DNA from: Xanthomonas arboricola pv. juglandis | GTDB lineage: Bacteria; Pseudomonadota; Gammaproteobacteria; Xanthomonadales; Xanthomonadaceae | Direction: 5' to 3' | Assembly (NCBI RefSeq): GCF_001013475.1 | Contig: NZ_JZEF01000002.1 | Span: 126,785 to 190,784 of the forward strand | DNA length: 64,000 nt | Shown: piece by piece, positions 28,882-36,492 of the stretch | Layout of the letters: each line of letters begins with the position of its first letter | Position numbering within the stretch: position 1 is the stretch's first letter | Notes under the pieces: model-generated | Told to the model about the DNA's origin: nothing | Database searches by the model: none | The model's input: the letters and a program-made list of their open reading frames with translations, nothing else | Position numbers and translations under genes: made by a program

Positions 28882-30222
28882 TCAGAACTTGTAGTTGACC
28901 GAAGCGGCCAGCACGTCGCCCTTCACCTTGTAGCTGCCCGCCAGACGGTCGCCCGTGGCACTGCGGGTGTCGCTGGTCGGGTCGCTGGTGAACAGGTGGG
29001 TGTAACCGAAGTTGTATTCGGCCTGCTGCGACGGACGCCAGCTCAGACCCAGCGAGACCCACTTGCGGCTCGCATCCGGCACGCGCACGTCGCGGTGCTC
29101 GGCGGTGGTCGGGGTCTGGTCGTACGCCAGGCCGCCACGCAGGGTCAGCGTCTCGCTCATGCGGTAGTCGGCACCGATCGAGGCGAAGGTGGTGTCGCGG
29201 TAGGAGAAGTCCAGCACGCTGTCGGGCTGGTTGGAGGCGAAGTCCACGGTCACCTGGTCGAACTTGCTCCAGGCGGTGCGGGTGACGTCGGCCATGATCG
29301 ACCACTGCTCGTTCACGTTGTGGGTGAAGCTGGCGGTGGCGCTGGCCGGCAGCCTGACGGTGGCGCGGCCCTTGGTGTCGACGAAGGTGCCCGGCGCGGC
29401 GGCGGCCAGAACCGCGGCAGGGCCACCCGGGACCGTGAAGTCGGCATCGCCGTCGGTGATCTTGTGATCCACTTGCGAACGGTAGCTGAAACCGATGTGG
29501 GTGTTCTCGTCGATGCTGAACAGGCCGCCGAGGGGGAAGCCCACTTCGGTGCTGTCGCCCTTGATGCGCGAGTAGCCATCGGCGCTGCCCGGTGCGAAGC
29601 CCGGCACGCGGCGCGCGGCCAGCACGCTGCCGAAGTCGACCGCATTGGCCAGATCGATATCCAGACGCTCGGCGAACACCGAGGCACCGAAGGGCACGTA
29701 CGGGTTCACGTCATAGGAGAACGCGACATTGAAGTCGATCGCCTGCAGCTCGGTCTTGGTGCCGTGGTAGCGGCCGACCCAGTCGCGGTCGTATTCGGTC
29801 TTGAAGCCGAACGGCACGGTCAGCGAGGTACCCAGGTGCATGTTGTCGTTCTCGCCGAACGGCACGTGGAAGTACAACGCCGGGACCGGCGCGATCATGC
29901 CGGCGTCGCCGCCATTGCCGCCGGAGACCGGGGCGCCGTTGGCGTAGGTGGCGGTGTCGGGCTGGAACTTGGCCGAGAAGCTGATGGCGCTGACGTCGGC
30001 CTGGAACAGGCGACCGTCCAGCTGGCGCATGCCGGCCGGGTTGTTGGCGATGATCGAGGCATCGTCCGGGGCGCTGCCCGAACCTGCGAAGGCGCGGCCA
30101 AGACCCTTGGCGCTGTTTTCCTTCAGCTGGAAGGCGGCGCCGTGGGCCTGGCCAACGGCGAGTACGCCGGCAATACCGACGGCCAACAGGGTGGCGCGGC
30201 TGAGAGTGGAAGCGGTAGACAT
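28882..30222 (-). CDS. FadL/OmpP1-type outer-membrane transporter
   Basis: The FadL family takes up long-chain fatty acids and other hydrophobic compounds across the outer membrane. The 446-residue product has a signal peptide (ATLLAVGIAGVLAVGQAHG, cleavage before AAFQL). Next comes the FadL N-terminal hatch text FQLKENSAKGLGRAFAG and NNPAGM, then a beta-barrel ending in YKF. ATG at 30222 follows GGAGAGCACCACC; the frame extends 43 codons further but without family text. Its terminator is broken by the adjacent IS, so read-through antisense to the transposase is likely. Confidence 0.92.
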   Translation of the reverse strand: MSTASTLSRATLLAVGIAGVLAVGQAHGAAFQLKENSAKGLGRAFAGSGSAPDDASIIANNPAGMRQLDGRLFQADVSAISFSAKFQPDTATYANGAPVSGGNGGDAGMIAPVPALYFHVPFGENDNMHLGTSLTVPFGFKTEYDRDWVGRYHGTKTELQAIDFNVAFSYDVNPYVPFGASVFAERLDIDLANAVDFGSVLAARRVPGFAPGSADGYSRIKGDSTEVGFPLGGLFSIDENTHIGFSYRSQVDHKITDGDADFTVPGGPAAVLAAAAPGTFVDTKGRATVRLPASATASFTHNVNEQWSIMADVTRTAWSKFDQVTVDFASNQPDSVLDFSYRDTTFASIGADYRMSETLTLRGGLAYDQTPTTAEHRDVRVPDASRKWVSLGLSWRPSQQAEYNFGYTHLFTSDPTSDTRSATGDRLAGSYKVKGDVLAASVNYKF

Positions 30223-30439
30223 AAGGTGGTGCTCTCCGGATAAAGACTGCAGTGGTCGGTACAGCGCCCGCGCCCAGCGCCAAGTGGCTGCTGGAGCGCG
30301 CCGGAGACCCCCCCCCGACATACGACGCCGTACGCAGTATACCCACCACAATTAACCGAACAATAACGAAGCACGTTTTGATCGTCTGGACAGGTTAGGG
30401 ATGGGTTCAGGAGCGTGAACCCGCTAGAGTGCCACTCCG

Positions 30440-31132
30440 ATGTTCGTCTCTCTCCCTTCCCGCAAGAAACCCACCCCGCGCTGGGCAGTGCCGTTGCTGT
30501 TCGCAGCCGTCTGGCTGGCCTACCTGTGGTCGATCAGCCGGCCCGGCGAGGCACGCAATACGCTGTGGCTGGACTGGGGCGCGCTGTCCAGCGGCGTGTC
30601 CAACCTGGGCGACTGGTGGGCGACGCTGCGCGACGGCAGCGTGCTGCGGCTGTTCACCGCGTTGTTCCTGCATGCGGACTGGTCGCACCTGCTCGGCAAC
30701 CTGGTGTTCCTGCTGATCTTCGGGCTGCCGGCCGAGCGCATCCTCGGGCCGTGGCGCCTGCTGTTGCTGTTCCTGGTCGGCGGCGCGGCCTCCAATCTGG
30801 CGGCAATCTTCGCGATCGGCACCCCGGACCGGGTGATCATCGGCGCCTCGGGCGCGGTGTCGGCGTTGATCGGCACCTATCTGGCACTGTTTCCCGGCGC
30901 CAAGCTGGGCGTGGTGCTGCCGCTGGGGCTGTTTCTGGAATTCATCCGGGTACCGGCGCCGTTGCTGATCGGCGCCTGGGCGCTGCTGCAGGTGGTGTTC
31001 GCCTATATCGGCCCGGCCTTCGGCATGGTGGCGTGGTCGGCGCATATCGCCGGGTTCGTGTTCGGCATCGTGTACGGGCTGTATGTGCGCGCGGCGATCG
31101 CGCGGCGGCTGCGCAAGCGCCACGGGTTCTAG
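30440..31132 (+). CDS. Rhomboid-family intramembrane serine protease
   Basis: A 230-residue protein with six or so membrane helices. The rhomboid catalytic Ser is in GASGAVSAL (near residue 137) and the catalytic His in WSAHIAGFVFG (near 202). The upstream HADWSHLLGN motif is the conserved H-xx-HLxxN segment. All catalytic residues are present, so it should be active in cleaving membrane proteins. It diverges from fadL with a 217-bp gap. The substrate is unknown. Confidence 0.92.
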   Translation: MFVSLPSRKKPTPRWAVPLLFAAVWLAYLWSISRPGEARNTLWLDWGALSSGVSNLGDWWATLRDGSVLRLFTALFLHADWSHLLGNLVFLLIFGLPAERILGPWRLLLLFLVGGAASNLAAIFAIGTPDRVIIGASGAVSALIGTYLALFPGAKLGVVLPLGLFLEFIRVPAPLLIGAWALLQVVFAYIGPAFGMVAWSAHIAGFVFGIVYGLYVRAAIARRLRKRHGF

Positions 31133-31211
31133 CGCGGCGGCAATTGTGCAAGGCGCACCGGGGCGCAGTGTTGCGCCGGCCGCGCGCTGCGTCGCTGCGC
31201 GGTGGCGCGCC

Positions 31212-31217
31212 TATAAT
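31212..31217 (+). promoter_or_regulatory. -10 element placed for a leaderless DUF1820 transcript
   Basis: A perfect TATAAT ends six bases before the ATG at 31224, so transcription would begin at or next to the A of the start codon. No Shine-Dalgarno is possible in such a transcript. Confidence 0.55.
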
Positions 31218-31223
31218 CGCCGC

Positions 31224-31544
31224 ATGTCCAAGCCCCTGTACAAAGTCACCTTCCTCAACCACGGCAAGGTCTACGAGCTCTACGCCCGCCAGGTCACCGG
31301 CAGCCATCTGTGGGGCTTCAACCAGATCGGCGAGCTGGTGTTCGACGTGCACGACGGGCTGGTGGTCGACCCCACCGAAGAGCGCCTGCGCGAAGAGTTC
31401 GGCAACACCAAGACGCTGCACCTGCCGATGCAGAGCATCGTGCGCATCGAGGAAGTCGAGAAGAAGGGCCAGTCGGTGATCCGCGATGCCACCACCGGCG
31501 ACAAGGTGGTCACGCCGTTCCCGTTGCCGACCAAGCCGCGCTGA
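31224..31544 (+). CDS. DUF1820 family protein
   Basis: A 106-residue soluble protein, starting MSKPLYKVTFLNHGKVYELY and containing QVTGSHLWGFNQIGELVF and NTKTLHLPMQSIVRIEEVE, typical of the DUF1820 family found across gammaproteobacteria. The function is unknown. The stop overlaps the next start (TGATG at 31542-31546), so the downstream dehydrogenase is translationally coupled. A consensus -10 box lies directly before the ATG, which suggests a leaderless mRNA. Confidence 0.9.
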   Translation: MSKPLYKVTFLNHGKVYELYARQVTGSHLWGFNQIGELVFDVHDGLVVDPTEERLREEFGNTKTLHLPMQSIVRIEEVEKKGQSVIRDATTGDKVVTPFPLPTKPR

Positions 31545-32530
31545 TGCGCATCCTGGTGCCCGACGATTACCAGGGTGCCGTGCGTCACCTGCCCTGCCTG
31601 CAGCGCCTGCACGGCCACGATGTGCAGGTGCTGGGCGCGCTGGCCACCGACCCCAACGAATGGGCCGAGCGGCTGGTCGAAGCCGATGCATTGGTACTCA
31701 TCCGCGAACGCACCCGCGTGGACGCCACGCTGTTGCGGCGACTGCCGCGACTCAAGTTGATCAGCCAGACCGGCCGGGTCGGCGCGCATGTGGATGTGGC
31801 CGCGTGCACCGAGTTCGGGGTGGCGGTGGCCGAAGGCGTCGGCTCGCCGGTGGCACCGGCCGAACTGACCTGGGCCTTGATCCTGTCGGCCAGCCGGCGC
31901 CTGGGCGAGTACCAGCGCGCGCTGCACCAGGGCCGCTGGCAGGCGCTGGGCGATCCCGGCCTGGGGCGCGCGTTGCACGGGCGCACGCTGGGCATCTGGA
32001 GTTACGGGCGGATCGGCCAGCGCGTGGCCGGCTTCGGGCGTGCGTTCGGCATGCAGGTGCTGGTGTGGGGCGGCGAGGCCTCGTGCGCACAGGCCGCGCG
32101 CGATGGCTTCGACATCGCCGCCAGCCGGCAGGACCTGTTCGAACGCAGCGATGTGCTGTCGCTGCATCGGCGCCTGACCGCGCAGACCCGCCACCAGATC
32201 AGTGCGCAGGATCTGGCCTGGATGCGCCCGGATGCGTTGCTGGTCAACACCAGCCGTGCCGAGCTGATCGCGCCCGGCGCATTGCTGGCCGCGCTGGATG
32301 CGGGCCGGCCGGCGCAGGCAGCGGTGGATGTGTTCGAGCGCGAGCCGGTGCTGGATCCGCGCGACCCGCTGCTGCAGCATCCACGCGTGCTGGCGACGCC
32401 GCATCTGGGCTACGTGGAAAGCGACAGCTATGCGCTGTACTTCGAAGCGGCGTTCGACAATGTGCTGGCGTTTGCCGCCGGTGCGCCGCGCAACCTGGTC
32501 AATCCCGAGGCGTTGGCGATTGCGCGATAG
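31544..32530 (+). CDS. D-2-hydroxyacid dehydrogenase family protein
   Basis: A 328-residue NAD(P)-dependent D-isomer-specific 2-hydroxyacid dehydrogenase. The nucleotide-binding segment is TLGIWSYGRIGQRVAGFG (GxxxxGxIG variant of the usual GxGxxG). Catalytic residues are seen as Arg in NTSRAEL, Glu in VFEREPV and His in ATPHLGY. ATG at 31544 overlaps the DUF1820 stop. The substrate cannot be told; it is phosphoglycerate-dehydrogenase-like but lacks the C-terminal regulatory ACT domain. Confidence 0.9.
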   Translation: MRILVPDDYQGAVRHLPCLQRLHGHDVQVLGALATDPNEWAERLVEADALVLIRERTRVDATLLRRLPRLKLISQTGRVGAHVDVAACTEFGVAVAEGVGSPVAPAELTWALILSASRRLGEYQRALHQGRWQALGDPGLGRALHGRTLGIWSYGRIGQRVAGFGRAFGMQVLVWGGEASCAQAARDGFDIAASRQDLFERSDVLSLHRRLTAQTRHQISAQDLAWMRPDALLVNTSRAELIAPGALLAALDAGRPAQAAVDVFEREPVLDPRDPLLQHPRVLATPHLGYVESDSYALYFEAAFDNVLAFAAGAPRNLVNPEALAIAR

Positions 32531-32565
32531 CGCGTGGTTGACGCGGTGGTGATCGTGCGACTGGC

Positions 32566-32600
32566 GAGGCTTGTCGCGACCGGGCTCGCTCCTACAAACG
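32566..32600. repeat. Short intergenic repeat, TTGTCGCGACCGGGCTCGCT class
   Basis: The motif GGCTTGTCGCGACCGGGCTC followed by GCTCCTACAA resembles the extragenic palindromic elements common in Pseudomonas and Xanthomonas. Only one copy was noticed in this window. It lies between convergent genes. Confidence 0.45.
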
Positions 32601-32734
32601 CCTCGGGGTCCAAACCCGCCGGCGCTGTGGTGGCCGGGTGATCCAGGGATGCGTGCAGGTGGCGTCGCAGTGCCGACGCGTAGCGATCGGGCCTGGCGCG
32701 CAGCGGGTGATTGACCCGCTGCGCTGTGGCCGGA

Positions 32735-34237
32735 TTACTTGACCGGTTCGGCCGGCGCCGCTGGTGCGGCTGGCGGCGCGGGCTTGGCCTTTTCAGCCGG
32801 TTCGCTCGGCTTGTCGGCAGGCTTGGGCTTGTCGGTCGCGGCCGGGCGCGCGGCGGCCGGCTTGGGCTCGGCCGCGGTCTTGGCGGCCTTGGCCTTCTGC
32901 GCTGCCTGTGCCTTGGCCTTGCGCGCGGCTTGCGCCTTGGCCGCCGAGCCGGGCTGCTTGAGCTCGGCCAGCGCGGAGGCGATCGGGCCATCGCCCGGCA
33001 GCACGTCGCCGGCGCTGTAGCCCTCCTCGCCTTCGGCATCGCCACGCAGATGGCCCGGCAGCGTGGCTTCGCTGAAGTCGGCCAGGCTGGCCGGCACGTC
33101 GGCGTCGCCCGGTTGCGGTTCCGGGGTGAGCAGCACCTCCGGCACGATGCCGCTGGCCTGGATCGACTTGCCGCTGGGGGTGTAATAGCGCGCGGTGGTC
33201 AGCTTGACCGAGTCGCCGTTGTCCAGCGGCAGCACGGTCTGCACCGAGCCCTTGCCGAAGGTGCGGCTGCCGATGATGCGCGCGCGCTGGTTGTCGCGCA
33301 GCGCGCCGGCCAGCACTTCCGAGGCACTGGCCGAGCCGGCGTCCACCAGCACCACCACCGGCGCGCCGCCGAGCAGATCGCCCGGGGTGGCGTCGAACTT
33401 GGCATCGCTGATGGAGATGCGCCCGCGCGTGCTGACGATGTTGCCCTTGTCGAGCAGATCGTCGGCCACCTGCACCGCCGAGGTCAGCAGACCACCCGGG
33501 TTGCTGCGCAGGTCCAGCACCAGGCCGCGCAACTTGCCGCCGGCCTGCAGCTGCTTGAGGTTCTTCTGGAAGTCGGCACCGGTGTCGGCCTGGAAGGTGC
33601 TGATGCGGATATAGCCATAGCCCGGTTCCAGCAGCTTGCTGCGCACGCTGGCCACGCGGATGGTCTCGCGCTGCAGGGTCACATCGAATGGCTTGGGCGC
33701 CTTGTCGCGCACGATGGTCAGCACGACCTTGCTGCCGGATTCGCCGCGCAGCGGCTCCATCGCCTTGCTGGCGTCGATCGGCTTGCCGTCGATGGCCACG
33801 ATGACGTCGCCGGCGCGGATGCCGGCGCGTGCGGCCGGGGTGTCGTCGATCGGCGCGATCACCTTGAGCGTGTTGTCCTGCTGCTGCAGCAATTCCACGC
33901 CGATGCCGTCGTAGGCGCCGGTGGCCTGCTCGTCGAAGGCTTCGGCATCTTCCTTGTCGAAATAGGTGCTGTGCGGGTCCAGGTCCGAGAGCAGGCCGCG
34001 CACCGCGGCGTGCATCAGCTTCTTGTCCTCGACCGGGTCGACGTAAGCCTGCTTGACCGCGTTGTACACCGCCACGAAGCGGCGGATCTCATCCAGCGGC
34101 ACCTTGGAGACGGCGGCTTCGTTGGCCTCCGGATCGTCCGCAGTGGCCTGGGCGGCGGCGGGACTGGCTTTCTGCGCCCAACCGGGTGAGGCGAACAACG
34201 CCAGCGACAGGGCAACGGACAGGACGGCTACGCGCAT
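32735..34237 (-). CDS. S41-family carboxyl-terminal processing protease (CtpA-like)
   Basis: A 500-residue periplasmic serine protease with a signal peptide (MRVAVLSVALSLALFASPGWA). A PDZ domain spans ~80-160 (GIGVELLQQ to GIRAGDVIVAIDG). The S41 domain carries catalytic Ser in GSASASEVLAGAL and Lys in RTFGKGSVQT. The last ~95 residues are low-complexity Ala/Lys/Pro, a tail beyond the usual protease. ATG at 34237 is chosen by the signal peptide; the open frame further upstream is shadow text of the next gene. It lies downstream of the EnvC-like gene, a frequent pairing in proteobacteria. Confidence 0.93.
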   Translation of the reverse strand: MRVAVLSVALSLALFASPGWAQKASPAAAQATADDPEANEAAVSKVPLDEIRRFVAVYNAVKQAYVDPVEDKKLMHAAVRGLLSDLDPHSTYFDKEDAEAFDEQATGAYDGIGVELLQQQDNTLKVIAPIDDTPAARAGIRAGDVIVAIDGKPIDASKAMEPLRGESGSKVVLTIVRDKAPKPFDVTLQRETIRVASVRSKLLEPGYGYIRISTFQADTGADFQKNLKQLQAGGKLRGLVLDLRSNPGGLLTSAVQVADDLLDKGNIVSTRGRISISDAKFDATPGDLLGGAPVVVLVDAGSASASEVLAGALRDNQRARIIGSRTFGKGSVQTVLPLDNGDSVKLTTARYYTPSGKSIQASGIVPEVLLTPEPQPGDADVPASLADFSEATLPGHLRGDAEGEEGYSAGDVLPGDGPIASALAELKQPGSAAKAQAARKAKAQAAQKAKAAKTAAEPKPAAARPAATDKPKPADKPSEPAEKAKPAPPAAPAAPAEPVK

Positions 34238-34379
34238 GAAGCACTCCGACAAAGAGATAAGACGCCCCGCAACGGAGCAGCCTGGATTATGCGCGAAGCC
34301 GCGGTAAATCCGCGTTGACTTGGCAGGGCCAGGTATGGCGGCGGTCATGCACCGGCACACGCGAAGCGTGCGCGTGCGC

Positions 34380-35678
34380 TCAGCGGCGCTGCAACCAGCT
34401 CGACGGATCCACCGGCTGCCCGTTGCGACGCAGTTCGAAGTACAGCGCCGGCACGCCCTGCCCGCCCGAGCTGCCGACCTTGGCCACCGCTTCGCCGCGC
34501 TTGATCGACGCGCCGGCATCACGCAACAGCGTGTCGTTGTGCGCGTACAGGCTCATGTAGCCGTTGCCGTGGTCGACGATCAGGATCATGCCGTAGCCGG
34601 TCATCCAGTCGGAGAACACCACCGTGCCATCGGCCACCGCGGTGACGGTGCTGCCCTTGGGCGCGCCGATCAGCACGCCCTTGCTGGTGTGGCCGTCGGG
34701 CAAGGTGGCGTTGAAGCGCGCCAGCAGGTTGCCCGCCACCGGCCAGCTCAGGCCGCCGACCTTGGGCGCCGGCGCACTGGCGATGACCTTGGGCGGGGTC
34801 TTGCCGGGACGCTCGGGGCGCTCGGTCTTGCTGCGTTTGGCCTGCGCGGCGGCTTCGGCGGCGGCGCGTTTGGCGGCCGCGCGCCGTTCGGCCTCGGCCT
34901 TGGCGGCGGCCGCGCGCAGGTTGGCGAGCAGTTGCTCCAGCGATTTGGCGTCCTGGCCCAGGGCTTTTTCGCGCTCGGCGCGCTGTTTGTAGCGGTCGTC
35001 CAGCTGCGCGACGGTTGCCGCCTGCTGCGAGCGATCCTTCTGCAGCAATGCGGCCTGCGCCTTTTGCTGCGCACGCGCCGCATCCAGTGCCTGGCGACGG
35101 TTGGCGATGTCCTGCTCCACCTTGGTGAGCGCATCCAGCTGCGTGGTCAGTGCCTGGATGCGCTGCGCACGCGCGTTCTGCACGTAGCGATGATCGGCCA
35201 GCATGCGGGTGGCATCGCCCACGGTGTCCTGCGATAACAGCACCTTCAACGGCGCATTGCGGCCGACCTGGTCGGCAGCGCGCAATAACGCGGCCAGCTG
35301 CACGCGCTGGTTCTGCAGGCCGCGCTGCAGCTGCGCACGGTCCTGCTGCAGCTTGCCCAGGTGCTGTTCCTGCTCGCGCATCGCCGTTTCGGTCTCGCTC
35401 AACGCACGCGAGGTCCGGGCCACCTTCTCATCGGCCTGGCGCAGTTGCTGGGCGGCGTTGCCGCGCTTGCCCTCCAGCTCGCGGCGGTCGGCGCTGATGG
35501 TCTTGAGTTCGTCGCGCAGCTGCTGCAGTTTGCGCTCGGTTTCGCGCTGGCTTTGCGCACCGGCCGCGGTGCTGCCCAGCAGCGTGCAGGCCAGCACGGT
35601 CGCCGCCAGCCACGCGCGGGAGCGGCTGGTGGCGGGGGCGGACGGCAGGCGCGATCGCGGGGCGGGCGACAGGGGCAA
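34380..35678 (-). CDS. EnvC-like murein hydrolase activator
   Basis: EnvC activates periplasmic amidases for septal peptidoglycan splitting. The product has a signal peptide (RAWLAATVLACTLLGSTAAGA) and long coiled coils (~60-290, rich in Gln/Arg/Glu). A C-terminal LytM/M23 domain follows from ~320. The domain is degenerate: the HTSKGV segment lacks the metal-ligand Asp, and LYFELRR replaces the usual LHFEIR, so it should activate rather than cleave. TTG at 35678 is preferred, giving ~432 residues and a -10 box at 35711-35716. An ATG at 35777 would overlap the divergent gene and put ~33 extra residues before the signal. Confidence 0.85.
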   Translation of the reverse strand: MPLSPAPRSRLPSAPATSRSRAWLAATVLACTLLGSTAAGAQSQRETERKLQQLRDELKTISADRRELEGKRGNAAQQLRQADEKVARTSRALSETETAMREQEQHLGKLQQDRAQLQRGLQNQRVQLAALLRAADQVGRNAPLKVLLSQDTVGDATRMLADHRYVQNARAQRIQALTTQLDALTKVEQDIANRRQALDAARAQQKAQAALLQKDRSQQAATVAQLDDRYKQRAEREKALGQDAKSLEQLLANLRAAAAKAEAERRAAAKRAAAEAAAQAKRSKTERPERPGKTPPKVIASAPAPKVGGLSWPVAGNLLARFNATLPDGHTSKGVLIGAPKGSTVTAVADGTVVFSDWMTGYGMILIVDHGNGYMSLYAHNDTLLRDAGASIKRGEAVAKVGSSGGQGVPALYFELRRNGQPVDPSSWLQRR

Positions 35679-35710
35679 CGAAAGGTCCAGTGACTTCAGG
35701 CAGGTGCGCG

Positions 35711-35716
35711 ATTGTA
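35711..35716 (-). promoter_or_regulatory. Possible -10 element of the EnvC-like gene
   Basis: TACAAT on the minus strand, ~33 bases upstream of the TTG start at 35678. It supports the shorter start. No clear -35 was recognised. Confidence 0.4.
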
Positions 35717-35775
35717 GCCAAGCATGGTGTGATCGCCGCCACGCCCAAGACAGCCGCCGCCGCGCAAGGTTCAGC

Positions 35776-36432
35776 ATGAAGCCCCAGCATCTTCTTCTGG
35801 CATTGTCCCTGGTCTGCACAAGCGCCTGGGCCGACGAGGACATCAGCAAGGTCAACGGCCGCATCAGCGCCGAGGCCGGCAAGGTCTATGGCGGGCTGGA
35901 CACCGTCAACGGCTCCATCGAGGTCGGCGCCGGCGCGCAGACCCGGAGCGTGGAAACGGTCAACGGCAGTATCCAGATCGGCGACAACGCCCGCACCGGC
36001 GATGTCTCCACGGTCAATGGCGCGATCACGCTGGGTCAGAAGGTGGTGGTGTCCGGCGGGCTGGAGACGGTCAACGGCAGTGTGCTGGTGGAGCGCGGCA
36101 GCCGCATCAGCGGCGGCGTGGAAACCGTCAACGGCAGCATCGGCCTGGTGGAAACCGAGCTCGGCGAGGGCATCGAGACCGTCAACGGCGACATTACCGT
36201 CGGGGTGCGCTCGCATGTGCGTGGCGGGATCGAGGTCACCAAGCCGAACTTCAGCTTCTCGTTCAAGCCTGCGCGCAAGCCGCGCGTGGTGATCGGCCCG
36301 GATGCGGTGGTCGATGGCCCGCTGGAGTTTGAGCGCGAGGTCAGCCTGTACGTGCACCGCACTGCGAAGATCGGTGCCGTCACCGGGGCCACCGCGCGCA
36401 GCTTCGACAGCGACGTGGCGCCCAAGGACTGA
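35776..36432 (+). CDS. Secreted repetitive beta-solenoid-like protein (VNG repeats)
   Basis: A 218-residue exported protein with signal peptide MKPQHLLLALSLVCTSAWA. Seven repeats of 18-20 residues follow, each marked by a (T/K)VNG(S/R/A/D)(I/V) core: SKVNGRI, DTVNGSI, ETVNGSI, STVNGAI, ETVNGSV, ETVNGSI, ETVNGDI (residues ~25-145). The spacing fits stacked coils of a parallel beta-helix, as in DUF4097/bactofilin-like proteins. The C-terminal part carries a basic segment (KPARKPRVVIG). It is divergent from the EnvC-like gene and precedes an M28 peptidase gene. No enzymatic motif is present; the function is unknown. Confidence 0.8.
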   Translation: MKPQHLLLALSLVCTSAWADEDISKVNGRISAEAGKVYGGLDTVNGSIEVGAGAQTRSVETVNGSIQIGDNARTGDVSTVNGAITLGQKVVVSGGLETVNGSVLVERGSRISGGVETVNGSIGLVETELGEGIETVNGDITVGVRSHVRGGIEVTKPNFSFSFKPARKPRVVIGPDAVVDGPLEFEREVSLYVHRTAKIGAVTGATARSFDSDVAPKD

Positions 36433-36492
36433 CGCGCTCACCACGGGCCCAGCGCCTAGAATCGGGGGATCTTCGCCGCACGAGGAGTTCCG

